Shown piece after piece: positions 45,804 to 54,039 of a stretch of 64,000 nucleotides of DNA. The translations under genes and the position numbers were made by a program. The DNA comes from JBQTGK01 sp052400665 (lineage in GTDB: Bacteria > Bacteroidota > Bacteroidia > Bacteroidales > Marinifilaceae): the NCBI GenBank assembly GCA_052400665.1, contig JBQTGK010000005.1; one strand, given 5' to 3'. The notes beneath the pieces are model-generated. The model was not told the origin of the DNA, did not search any database, and saw only the letters and a program-made list of their open reading frames with translations. The stretch's first letter is position 1. Each line of letters begins with the position of its first letter.

Positions 45804-45866
45804 GTACTTCTTATTTTAAATTTCCATGATGATATTTGAATTGATCCCTTATTTCAGGAAGAAACA

Positions 45867-45902
45867 TAAAAAAAGCAGCTTACAGAAGTAAGCTGCTTTT
45901 TA
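45867..45902. terminator. Terminator between the convergent tRNA genes
   Basis: Stem AAAAAGCAGCTTAC / GTAAGCTGCTTTTT with loop AGAA; A- and T-runs on both sides. Ends the tRNA-Lys transcript on the minus strand and can also stop read-through from the plus strand. Confidence 0.85.
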
Positions 45903-45904
45903 TG

Positions 45905-45977
45905 TGACCCCGGTGGGGATCGAACCCACGACCCAATGATTAAGAGTCATTTACTCTACCAACTGAGCTACAAAGTC
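45905..45977 (-). tRNA. tRNA-Lys (anticodon CTT)
   Basis: 73-nt cloverleaf on the minus strand: acceptor GACTTTG / CGGGGTC with three consecutive T·G pairs in the middle, D stem GCTC / GAGT, anticodon stem AATGA / TCATT with loop CTCTTAA giving CTT, T arm GTGGG-TTCGATC-CCCAC, discriminator A. The three wobbles make a weak acceptor stem, but all other arms are intact. Confidence 0.9.
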
Positions 45978-46239
45978 ATCAATTTGTACTGCAAAAATAA
46001 GATTTATTTTATTAACTGATTACTTTTCCTGTAAAAATTTTATTATTTTTTTCCTGAAGGGTTTTATTTAAAAGATCTACATTTTGTATCGCATTCGTAT
46101 CGATTTGACTAATGATAAAGAGTCGGAAAATCAAGAAATTAATATCTGTATGTTCTTAGAGGAAATCTGATTTTCTTACTCTCTTTTTACAAGTAAAGAA
46201 TTGTAAGATATTGTCCTTACTACATGCAAAATTAAGTCT
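45978..46239. other. AT-rich spacer, no feature seen
   Basis: About 260 bp upstream (on the minus strand) of tRNA-Lys; presumably carries its promoter. No gene recognised. Confidence 0.3.
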
Positions 46240-46545
46240 TAGTGAGTACATGAGATAATGCATTGCTGAAAGTACAGTCCGGGAGAGACTTACCCCTGAA
46301 GTTCAGACCTATATTCGAAAATTGTGTGGTTTGGCAATCAATCGCTGCAGTTTTATTGCTTTTAACGATTGGATTGTTTCTAAATAATAGGCGGTTAAGA
46401 GACAATGATTTGAAATTTAAATTTATTTAGACTCAAGGAGGAATTAATTCTGATGGGTTGTTAAAATTGGATACGATTTTTTATGTTAATAGAGATGAGA
46501 AGGTAATTGAGAGGGTTCAAGAGATAGTAGAACAAGAGAGGTAGA
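46240..46545 (+). pseudogene. Decayed small membrane-protein gene left of the CRISPR array
   Basis: One frame reads ERLTPEVQTYIRKL, then after a frame change WQSIAAVLLLLTIGLFLNNRRL, RDNDLKFKFI, an in-frame TAG, TQGGINSDGLLKLDTIFYVN and RDEKVIERVQEIVEQER before a stop. The phrases are protein-like: amphipathic start, a transmembrane helix, a basic/acidic tail. A frameshift and a stop break it. I do not recognise the family. Confidence 0.45.
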
Positions 46546-46598
46546 ATCTTGTGTAATTAAAAATCAAGCATGAAGCCGTCGCTTAGCGATATTGTCAT

Positions 46599-48819
46599 AT
46601 TTCAATTCCAGTATGGTGCGATTGAGAGAAACATGTTAAACCAAATTGATAAAGTCTTGAATAGATTTCAATTCCAGTATGGTGCGATTGAGAGATGGTT
46701 GCATCATATGAGAAGCAATACAAAACGTAATTTCAATTCCAGTATGGTGCGATTGAGAGGGTTGCGTTACCTTCATATAAATATCAAACTGATGAATTTC
46801 AATTCCAGTATGGTGCGATTGAGAGAACATACTCTTCGATCTCGGCAACAGGTCGAAAAGAAATTTCAATTCCAGTATGGTGCGATTGAGAGACTACACT
46901 AGCGGCAACTTTAGCGACTGATAATAATACATTTCAATTCCAGTATGGTGCGATTGAGAGGTTTAAGCTTTTGCGCGCTCTCTTTCCAAATTTCATAATT
47001 TCAATTCCAGTATGGTGCGATTGAGAGCATCATGAAATATGAATGGCTTATAGTTAGAATAGAAAATTTCAATTCCAGTATGGTGCGATTGAGAGTGAAA
47101 TCCACAATCAATCAACAAACTCAGTAATTGATTTCAATTCCAGTATGGTGCGATTGAGAGTTATCATCTTCAAAAATAATTTCTGTTTCCTCCTTATTTC
47201 AATTCCAGTATGGTGCGATTGAGAGCCTAATGCGTAGCAAGTATCTAGATAGTCTATTTGTTATTTCAATTCCAGTATGGTGCGATTGAGAGTCTCTTTT
47301 TTTCACTTACTAAACCGTCATTGTAGATAATTTCAATTCCAGTATGGTGCGATTGAGAGACCTATTTTCCGACTCAAAAATGCTCATTTAATCAGATTTC
47401 AATTCCAGTATGGTGCGATTGAGAGTCTTCGACAAACTTGGAACAGAATTCAAAACAAATATTTCAATTCCAGTATGGTGCGATTGAGAGATTCTGAACC
47501 TTGCTTATTAATACTATATTGCATACAATTTCAATTCCAGTATGGTGCGATTGAGAGTTCGCGTTCTACATTTCGCTTAGTAACTGCCTTAAAATTTCAA
47601 TTCCAGTATGGTGCGATTGAGAGACTTTGTGGGTTTACGTCTGAGTTACTATCACCTTTATTTCAATTCCAGTATGGTGCGATTGAGAGTTTAGTTTCTC
47701 AGAACAAGAAGTATTTATACTTAGTGAATTTCAATTCCAGTATGGTGCGATTGAGAGAATCGGGCACTTTTCATTTCTACACATCGCTATATCATTTCAA
47801 TTCCAGTATGGTGCGATTGAGAGAATAAAGTCGGCACACCTTTTAACATCTTTTTAAGGATTTCAATTCCAGTATGGTGCGATTGAGAGAGCGGAAACTG
47901 CCCCGCTTTTTTATAGCCATTGTTGTATTTCAATTCCAGTATGGTGCGATTGAGAGATTTAATTTTTGTGTTCTATAACATGCGTTTATGATTATTTCAA
48001 TTCCAGTATGGTGCGATTGAGAGCAGACACAGGTGAAAGTGTTGATTATCTTGTTAATTATTTCAATTCCAGTATGGTGCGATTGAGAGCATGTTACAAA
48101 CTGTACCGTGTCTGACTTAAATATATTTCAATTCCAGTATGGTGCGATTGAGAGTTTTTTTCATGAGTAGTTTAGTTTTTGCGGAGGGCGATTTCAATTC
48201 CAGTATGGTGCGATTGAGAGTCCACTCGCATGGCTTTCCTGCTTAGGGGTTTGAATATTTCAATTCCAGTATGGTGCGATTGAGAGGTTGGAAATTCTTA
48301 ATTTGATGGATCGCGAAACTGGATTTCAATTCCAGTATGGTGCGATTGAGAGCCTTAATCGGAGCGTCTTAGCATTGCCTACAACGGACATTTCAATTCC
48401 AGTATGGTGCGATTGAGAGTTTTTCGTATTCTTATTATTGCTTTCATTTTCTTGGATATTTCAATTCCAGTATGGTGCGATTGAGAGTTAGAGGTAAAAG
48501 TGAAAGAACTGGAGAGTTTGTATTATTTCAATTCCAGTATGGTGCGATTGAGAGTTATTAAAAAATTAATGGTATCATGCCCACCTCAACAATTTCAATT
48601 CCAGTATGGTGCGATTGAGAGACCCCCTAATGAATATTTTAGGGTTGGTCTTAGTAGGATTTCAATTCCAGTATGGTGCGATTGAGAGATCTTCCCTAAC
48701 CCTATCCCAATGTTCCTTATTTTTATTTCAATTCCAGTATGGTGCGATTGAGAGTATTTAAACTTAGCTGCAATTTCATTTTGCTTATGATTTCAATTCC
48801 AGTATGGTGCGATTGAGAG
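46599..48819 (-). CRISPR. CRISPR array, 34 repeats of 30 nt, 33 spacers
   Basis: 34 repeats that look identical by eye, 30 bp each, separated by 33 different spacers of 35-38 bp. First repeat 46599-46628, last 48790-48819. I orient it on the minus strand: there the repeat starts CTCTCAATCGCACC and ends CTGGAATTGAAAT, so the 8-nt crRNA handle would be ATTGAAAT, as in other type I-B repeats, and the array lies downstream of cas2 on the same strand. With this reading the newest spacers are at the right end. No repeat is degenerate, so direction is not fixed by end decay. Open frames inside the array are artefacts. Confidence 0.98.
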
Positions 48820-49040
48820 TCGATCGACGACTCGAAAAAAATATCTGAAAATCAATTAAATAAGATTTTCAGATTGAGCTTAAACCATAGGCTTAAGTTG
48901 TCGATGTGTAAAAGTATAAAATATACGGGGTTTCGACAACATTGTCGAAATAGTTGTTTTTTCAGTATGTCAAAGAACTTAAATAGAGAAATATTATTTT
49001 TAGTTAGGAGGGAGAAAGGGCAATATTTCCTTATCGACGA
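48820..49040 (-). promoter_or_regulatory. Probable CRISPR leader with inverted repeats
   Basis: AT-rich 221-bp gap between cas2 stop and the array. It contains a perfect 11-bp inverted repeat (48843-48853 / 48864-48874, arm ATCTGAAAATC), a 9-bp palindrome TTTCGACAA / TTGTCGAAA (48931-48950), and a phrase TCGACGACT near the array edge that recurs next to the cas2 stop. Position and composition suit the leader that drives the array and receives new spacers; the palindromes may be protein-binding sites. Confidence 0.55.
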
Positions 49041-49307
49041 CTAAAGAAACAGATCGAGATTATTCTTCTCATGTCCAATTACCTCTTTTTCAAGCCATTT
49101 TTGATCTCTGCTTTTAAATAAAATCAAACTATCATGTTCTTCTTCATTCATAATAAATTCTGCTTTCGAAATTAATTCTTTTAATTTTACTTCCGATAGT
49201 TCTCCTTCAAAAACAGAGTTTTGAATCCAATTTAAATATTGTCGGCACAATTTTAACATTTTCCCAACTCGTTTTTCGCCCATATCGTACATTAATATTA
49301 CATACAT
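49041..49307 (-). CDS. cas2: CRISPR-associated endonuclease Cas2
   Basis: Cas2 (88 aa) has the ferredoxin-like start MYVILMYDMGEKR with the conserved Asp8 and a C-terminal beta strand. With Cas1 it forms the spacer integrase. Its ATG shares a base with the cas1 stop codon, so the two are translationally coupled. Nearest cas gene to the array. Confidence 0.95.
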   Translation of the reverse strand: MYVILMYDMGEKRVGKMLKLCRQYLNWIQNSVFEGELSEVKLKELISKAEFIMNEEEHDSLILFKSRDQKWLEKEVIGHEKNNLDLFL

Positions 49308-50311
49308 TACCAGTAAATTTTAAAAGGTTTGTATTCATCCATATTAAGCAGGTGTTTTTGCAATTTATAACATTCCAGTTTTATTAAATGTTTGTAGCTT
49401 ACGTTTCTGTTTAAACTTCTGTGTTTTATGGTTTCTTCTAATCGTTTTTCAAAAGCTTGAATAAACTTTTTCTTGCCCTTTTCTTTCAGAACAATTTGGT
49501 TCAATTTTTCTTCAAAATCACTTTCCTGAATTTCTTTTTTGTTTAAAACCTTAAAAATAACCCGATCGACTAAAAAAGGTTTAAAAACTTCAGATATATC
49601 CAAAGCAAGACTAAATCGGCGTTCGCCTGGTTCGTGTAAAAAGCTAATGGTGGGTTCCAGTTGCGTTTTTTGAATGGCACGCAAACATTCAGAATAACAC
49701 ATCATATTGCCAAAAGAAATCAGACTGTTTACAATATTTAAAGGCGGGCGTTTGGTCCGAACTCCCATTTCATGATCGTTGATAATTAAATTGAAAGCAT
49801 CGTAATAATTTTTTCTAATATTGCCTTCAATTCCCATCAGTTCATCTATTGTTTTTGTGGTAGCAATCTTTTTCCGTAAGGCTTCAATAATTTCAATCAC
49901 AGGCATTAAATCCTTACCTCGATTATCGTAGTATCTTAAATTTTTAAGCATATTAAACGATGCACCTTCAATAAACATTTGAGCGATTTGTAAGCGTTTC
50001 GATTTTTTTAAGTAAGCTTGAGTTTGAGCAATCAGCATTTTGCCCGAAAGTAGTTTGCATTTTGGAGCAAATGATCCAGTATAATTTTCATAATAATCGT
50101 AGAAATGCACGGCGATGTCATTTTTTCCCAGAAAATTATAAAGTGCCGAATTGGCATCCAACGATCCCAAAACATACAATTGATCAACATGTTCAACGGG
50201 CAAGTAGCGAGGTTTTAAATCATTTCCTTCCACATCAATAGGTGTAAACTTTAGGGTATTGTCTTTCCTCGATAAACGACCAGGGTTGAACAAGTAGTAG
50301 GTTTTTTTCAT
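49307..50311 (-). CDS. cas1: CRISPR-associated integrase Cas1 (type I-B form)
   Basis: 334-aa Cas1: N-terminal beta-rich domain with YYLFNPGRLSRKDNTLKF, then the helical catalytic domain with GIEGNIRKNYYDAFN (metal-binding Glu), ISFLHEPGERRFSLALDISEVFKP (His and Asp/Glu). The residues expected for the metal site are all present. Sits between cas4 and cas2; the adaptation module looks intact. Confidence 0.96.
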   Translation of the reverse strand: MKKTYYLFNPGRLSRKDNTLKFTPIDVEGNDLKPRYLPVEHVDQLYVLGSLDANSALYNFLGKNDIAVHFYDYYENYTGSFAPKCKLLSGKMLIAQTQAYLKKSKRLQIAQMFIEGASFNMLKNLRYYDNRGKDLMPVIEIIEALRKKIATTKTIDELMGIEGNIRKNYYDAFNLIINDHEMGVRTKRPPLNIVNSLISFGNMMCYSECLRAIQKTQLEPTISFLHEPGERRFSLALDISEVFKPFLVDRVIFKVLNKKEIQESDFEEKLNQIVLKEKGKKKFIQAFEKRLEETIKHRSLNRNVSYKHLIKLECYKLQKHLLNMDEYKPFKIYW

Positions 50312-50347
50312 TTTGACTTAGGGTTTATTGTTGCCAAAGAATTATTT

Positions 50348-50860
50348 TTATTCTTCACTTTCAGAACTGTAACAAAAATCGTAGTAAGAACATTTTTTAC
50401 ATTTAGGCTTATTTATGACTTCCGGACATTTATCGGAGTGAATAATTGTATCAATTTTCTCAAGTAATTCTACAATTCTCTCTTTATCGGGGATACTCAA
50501 AAACACCTCTTCTGTTTTTCGCTCCTTTGGATATTCAAGTATACCAGTTACTCCATCCATCCCGTTTTTTTCCAAAACATAGATATAGTATTTTACTTGC
50601 CAGGCATGAGAATTGAATAGTTTACTCGACTTTTTAATTTCGTGAACTACCTTATTTTTGGTGTCGTAATAATCTACTTTAATACCATCAATAGCAATTT
50701 CTTCAAATTTAGAACTTCGTTGCTGATAGCTGTTTTCATGAATTAGTTTTCCTTCGTAAACTAAATCCGAAGACTGTTCCATTTGAATATTATTGGCAAA
50801 TAACCACAGTTTGCGATGACAAACCATGTAATAATTAAAGTGTGTGCCTGTGATGTTCAT
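50348..50860 (-). CDS. cas4: CRISPR-associated exonuclease Cas4
   Basis: Cas4 (170 aa) trims pre-spacers and checks the PAM. Visible: Cys14 in VCHRKLW, an Asp/Glu nuclease strand (KVVHEIKKSSK), the QVKYYIYVLE helix, and the C-terminal Fe-S ligands in KPKCKKCSYYDFCY. All four cluster Cys are present. It lies upstream of cas1 with a 36-bp gap, and is separated from cas7 by the RAYT gene. Confidence 0.93.
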   Translation of the reverse strand: MNITGTHFNYYMVCHRKLWLFANNIQMEQSSDLVYEGKLIHENSYQQRSSKFEEIAIDGIKVDYYDTKNKVVHEIKKSSKLFNSHAWQVKYYIYVLEKNGMDGVTGILEYPKERKTEEVFLSIPDKERIVELLEKIDTIIHSDKCPEVINKPKCKKCSYYDFCYSSESEE

Positions 50861-50893
50861 GAGCTATAAGAATTGATTTATTCTATTGAAAGA

Positions 50894-51490
50894 TTACAAA
50901 TCCAGCCATTGCTCGATCTTTGCTATATCTAGTTTTTGATTATGTTTTAATTTGAAATTTGCCTGATTATCGAACCACCCTATTACCGCATCTCTATTCA
51001 ATTTTGTTGTTTGTACCGAAATGCAAGTTAAGTACGACGACCACGGATACTCTATTGGATGATCGCAAAAATTGTGATGTACAGGGTTATTGTGAATGTA
51101 AAGAACAACTTGCCTTAAATAATCTTTAGAATCGATTATTTTTCGTCGAAAACTGTGTTCAAAAAGACTTCCTGTACGATTGTATCTTTTATTGAAAGCC
51201 TTTGTGTAAGCATTAAAAAGATTCGAGAATTGTTGATTAATACGCTTATTAATATCCAAAGGACGAAGATCTTCGAGACCTTCTGGTTTTGTAATGTATA
51301 CCAACAAGTGAAAATGGTTTCCCATTAATACCCAAGCAAAGGTTTTGGCAACCGGAGAAATGTACTTGTCGTACAATCTCAGAAAATGTTCATAATTGCT
51401 TGTCTCCTTAAATATGGAACAACTGTTTATTCCACGATTGTAGATGTGGTAAAACTGATCAGGTTCTAAAGGAAGTTGCGGATTTGCCAT
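50894..51490 (-). mobile_element. REP-associated tyrosine transposase (RAYT, IS200-like)
   Basis: Y1-type transposase-like protein (198 aa). The HUH motif is present as GNHFHLLVY, the catalytic Tyr is in KDYLRQVVLYIHNNP, and the RTGSLFEHSFRRKIID segment fits RAYTs rather than classical IS200 TnpA. It sits within the cas operon, in the same orientation, between cas7 and cas4. A perfect palindrome of REP type lies 16 bp upstream of its start, and a matching one lies at 57578. Confidence 0.9.
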
Positions 51491-51506
51491 TGTTTTTTCA
51501 TTTTTT

Positions 51507-51539
51507 AGACCTTCAAGGTTTTTAAAACCTTGAAGGTCT
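51507..51539. repeat. REP-like palindrome beside the RAYT gene
   Basis: Perfect 15-bp arms AGACCTTCAAGGTTT and AAACCTTGAAGGTCT around TTA, in the 67-bp gap between cas7 stop and the RAYT start. The same core occurs at 57578-57608. Confidence 0.85.
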
Positions 51540-51557
51540 GGTATAAAATGATTTGTT

Positions 51558-52613
51558 TTAATTCAATTGATTCTCGTAATCGAAAGCAAGCATCCTATCA
51601 ATAAGGGTTTGTTCTGCTTTATCAAGGGCATCTGCACTTTCTTTTTTAGTTCGGATGTATCCACCAGCTGAAAGGGTAACGAAACTTTCAACATCAGTCA
51701 TATCTTCTTCGATAATTGGTTCTGCTTTATTCTCCTCTTCTTCTTTTAGTTTAGCTCGAATACTTCCTGCAATTTTGTTTGCATTATCTGAAACAGAAAC
51801 AGCTAAAGTTTCCATTAGGCTGAAAGTTCGCGATTGATTAGATGTAATTGTCCAGTTTATAATAGCGTGGGCTAAAGCTGGAATTAATTTTTCACGAACA
51901 TCTTTCGGTGCTACTAAACAAGTTCCAAAAACGGTTTGAGTTTCTTCCCATCCTGTTTCGCGAAGTTTGGCTTCTGTTTCGGCTGTAATTTCTGGTTCTA
52001 GTTTATTTAATAATACACAAAATAGTCTGCGTAGGTCGATGGCCATATCTTGTACAAAAAGACCAACGGCTCTTCTGTTGTCGGGTATCCATTTACGACT
52101 TAGACTTCGGTCTTTGCCTTCTAATAATTCTGCTATTTGGGCTTCGGTTAATTCTTCTTTGTTCTCGTTTCTTACAATAACCTTATTATTGGGGCGGTCG
52201 CTACGATCAAACGATGCATTTTCTTTGTCAATGCCTGCTAATAATGGATGCAAACCTCGCATTGATGATATTGAAAGTGGACTACGGCGTTTAATAGTTC
52301 TGTCTTTTCCACCTTTAGTAGCTTTCATCCAGCCTCCAAAAAGTTGGTCTGCATAAGATGGATCGCAAGTTGCAAAAACTTCACCTTCTTTCATTTCTCC
52401 TTTTTTATTAACATCGAATAAAAAAGTTGTTGGCGAAGGAATTTCGTTCAAAGCATTTGAAAGTGCATCTATCATAGATCGCTTAACTTGTTGTCCGCTT
52501 GAATAAGGTACACTTTTATTGAATTGTGGATCGTAATAAGTTTTTTGACCATCGGCCACGCAAAAAACAGTATGTTCTGCTCTCTTTAATGTTCTGATAT
52601 AAATAGTATTCAT
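51558..52613 (-). CDS. cas7: Type I CRISPR backbone protein Cas7
   Basis: 351-aa protein forming the crRNA backbone of Cascade. Support: the RAMP-like start IYIRTLKRAEHTVFCV, the Cas7 signature SSGQQVKRSMIDALSNAL, and the VFGTCLVAPKDVREKLIPALAHAI and TSNQSRTFSLMETLAV segments. The subfamily (Cst2/DevR or Csh2) is not decided by eye. In operon: 19 bp downstream of the probable cas8. Confidence 0.85.
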   Translation of the reverse strand: MNTIYIRTLKRAEHTVFCVADGQKTYYDPQFNKSVPYSSGQQVKRSMIDALSNALNEIPSPTTFLFDVNKKGEMKEGEVFATCDPSYADQLFGGWMKATKGGKDRTIKRRSPLSISSMRGLHPLLAGIDKENASFDRSDRPNNKVIVRNENKEELTEAQIAELLEGKDRSLSRKWIPDNRRAVGLFVQDMAIDLRRLFCVLLNKLEPEITAETEAKLRETGWEETQTVFGTCLVAPKDVREKLIPALAHAIINWTITSNQSRTFSLMETLAVSVSDNANKIAGSIRAKLKEEEENKAEPIIEEDMTDVESFVTLSAGGYIRTKKESADALDKAEQTLIDRMLAFDYENQLN

Positions 52614-52632
52614 TATTTTATGTTTTTAAGAT

Positions 52633-54027
52633 TTATGAATTTCTTTCTTCGTAAGCGTAATCAAATTTTAGTAGTACAACGAAATAGCCAAAATCCTCAG
52701 CCGACATCATATGTACTCTATCACGCAGTTGTTTCATAACTAACAAACCATTTTCATCTATTTCTGATATGATTGTAACTAAAGCATTGATAAATGCTTT
52801 CTTTGATTTAGCACCCAGAATGTCAGATTGAATTAAGTTCTTTCTGTCAAGTTTGGTTGCTTTTTCTCTATACGCTAGAAGAGCCTTAGCTACTTCGTTG
52901 GTATATTCTAACGATTCTTCTTTGTTTTTTGTAATCATAGCTAATAACCAAGTTTTATATGTTCGGTATGTAATTATATTTTCGTAATCTTTATGAATTG
53001 CTTTGGATTTGCGTAGCGCATAATCTTCATCACTTTCATTCCCTTTTTGCTTTATTTTTGGTTTTGATAACTTTAAAGTAGAGTCATTACCAAAATATTT
53101 TCGTAAATTTTTCGGTTCCAATGCTTGAAGTCCTATGGAACCTAATTCGCAAGCTCTTTTTATATGAATACCGAATAAAGATTCGTAATCTTTGGCATCA
53201 TTTAATGCTGCTTGTTCTCCAAATAGTAGTTTGTAATAGCGAATAAGTGTTTTGGCTTTATCGAAATGAAAAGGGTAAAAACCTAGAGTTTTATTGGTTT
53301 GACCTAAGCTAAACACATAGCCAGTTAAGGTTTGTTGTGGATACTTGTTGGAGATATTGAAAAATAGTTCACTCCAGTTAATGGTATTGACTTCAATTAC
53401 TTTATCTGTAACAGAAAACACATTCTGAGTGTGCAGTTGAGTAAAATCAAAATCTTCACGGAAACGTTTATTAAATGCGAAATTTAACCATTGTCCGTTC
53501 CATGTATTTATTTGATTTCCTCTGAGTTTAAGCAAGCTTTGATCATTTAAATAGTTTCGATAAATTTTCCACCCTTCATAAAGTTTAAAAAGAATATTGG
53601 GGTTATTAAAATATATTGAATATCCACCTGCAATACCTACACTTAAGCCACCACCAATCCATGAAAAATAAACATCATTGTTTTCGGTTTTGATGTTAAT
53701 GTCAGTAACTGCACCTGATGTAGTTGCAAATTCTTTTGTTTCTGAGGCGGGAAAGCCAATGGCTATACTGGCATCAGCTTCGCATTCATCTATCTTTTTG
53801 TGTAAGTTTTGTAACTTTTCTTTGCGTTCTTCTTTACTAAGAAGATGAGGTTTTTGTCCCGCTTTCATTTGTACAAAAGGTGAGTTGGTTACCCATTGCA
53901 TATATTTGGGATGATTGTAAAAAGTTTCAAAATATTCCTTTTCAAAGAACTCTTTAGCAGTATAATTATTTCCTGTTTTTTCATTGTACACTTTTAAAAA
54001 AGTGCGTCCTATTGTTGATGCTATCAT
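52633..54027 (-). CDS. Probable Cas8-type large subunit, divergent
   Basis: 464 aa encoded between cas3 and cas7 with tiny gaps; by size and position it is the best candidate for the large (PAM-reading) subunit of Cascade. The sequence starts MIASTIGRTFLKVYNEKTG and includes GGGLSVGIAGGYSIYFNNP and a helical, Lys-rich C-terminal part that might double as a small subunit. It lacks the Cys-x-x-Cys pairs known in Cst1-type Cas8b proteins. I found no closer named family, so the call rests on context. Confidence 0.6.
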   Translation of the reverse strand: MIASTIGRTFLKVYNEKTGNNYTAKEFFEKEYFETFYNHPKYMQWVTNSPFVQMKAGQKPHLLSKEERKEKLQNLHKKIDECEADASIAIGFPASETKEFATTSGAVTDINIKTENNDVYFSWIGGGLSVGIAGGYSIYFNNPNILFKLYEGWKIYRNYLNDQSLLKLRGNQINTWNGQWLNFAFNKRFREDFDFTQLHTQNVFSVTDKVIEVNTINWSELFFNISNKYPQQTLTGYVFSLGQTNKTLGFYPFHFDKAKTLIRYYKLLFGEQAALNDAKDYESLFGIHIKRACELGSIGLQALEPKNLRKYFGNDSTLKLSKPKIKQKGNESDEDYALRKSKAIHKDYENIITYRTYKTWLLAMITKNKEESLEYTNEVAKALLAYREKATKLDRKNLIQSDILGAKSKKAFINALVTIISEIDENGLLVMKQLRDRVHMMSAEDFGYFVVLLKFDYAYEERNS

Positions 54028-54039
54028 TTTATTTTCATT

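Noticed and set aside
45568..45819. 83-codon plus-strand frame
   Set aside because: It runs through the tRNA-Leu gene and its terminator and has no family resemblance.
46546..46598. Leader of the array placed at the left end, with plus-strand transcription (handle ATTGAGAG) and a small TCGCTTAGCGA palindrome
   Set aside because: The minus-strand repeat ends in GGAATTGAAAT, closer to known type I-B handles, and the cas genes and AT-rich leader-like gap are at the right end. Not fully excluded.
46570..48685. Open reading frames on both strands through the repeat array, coding repeated QFQYGAIER-like phrases
   Set aside because: They are translations of CRISPR repeats and spacers; the repeated phrase is the repeat itself.
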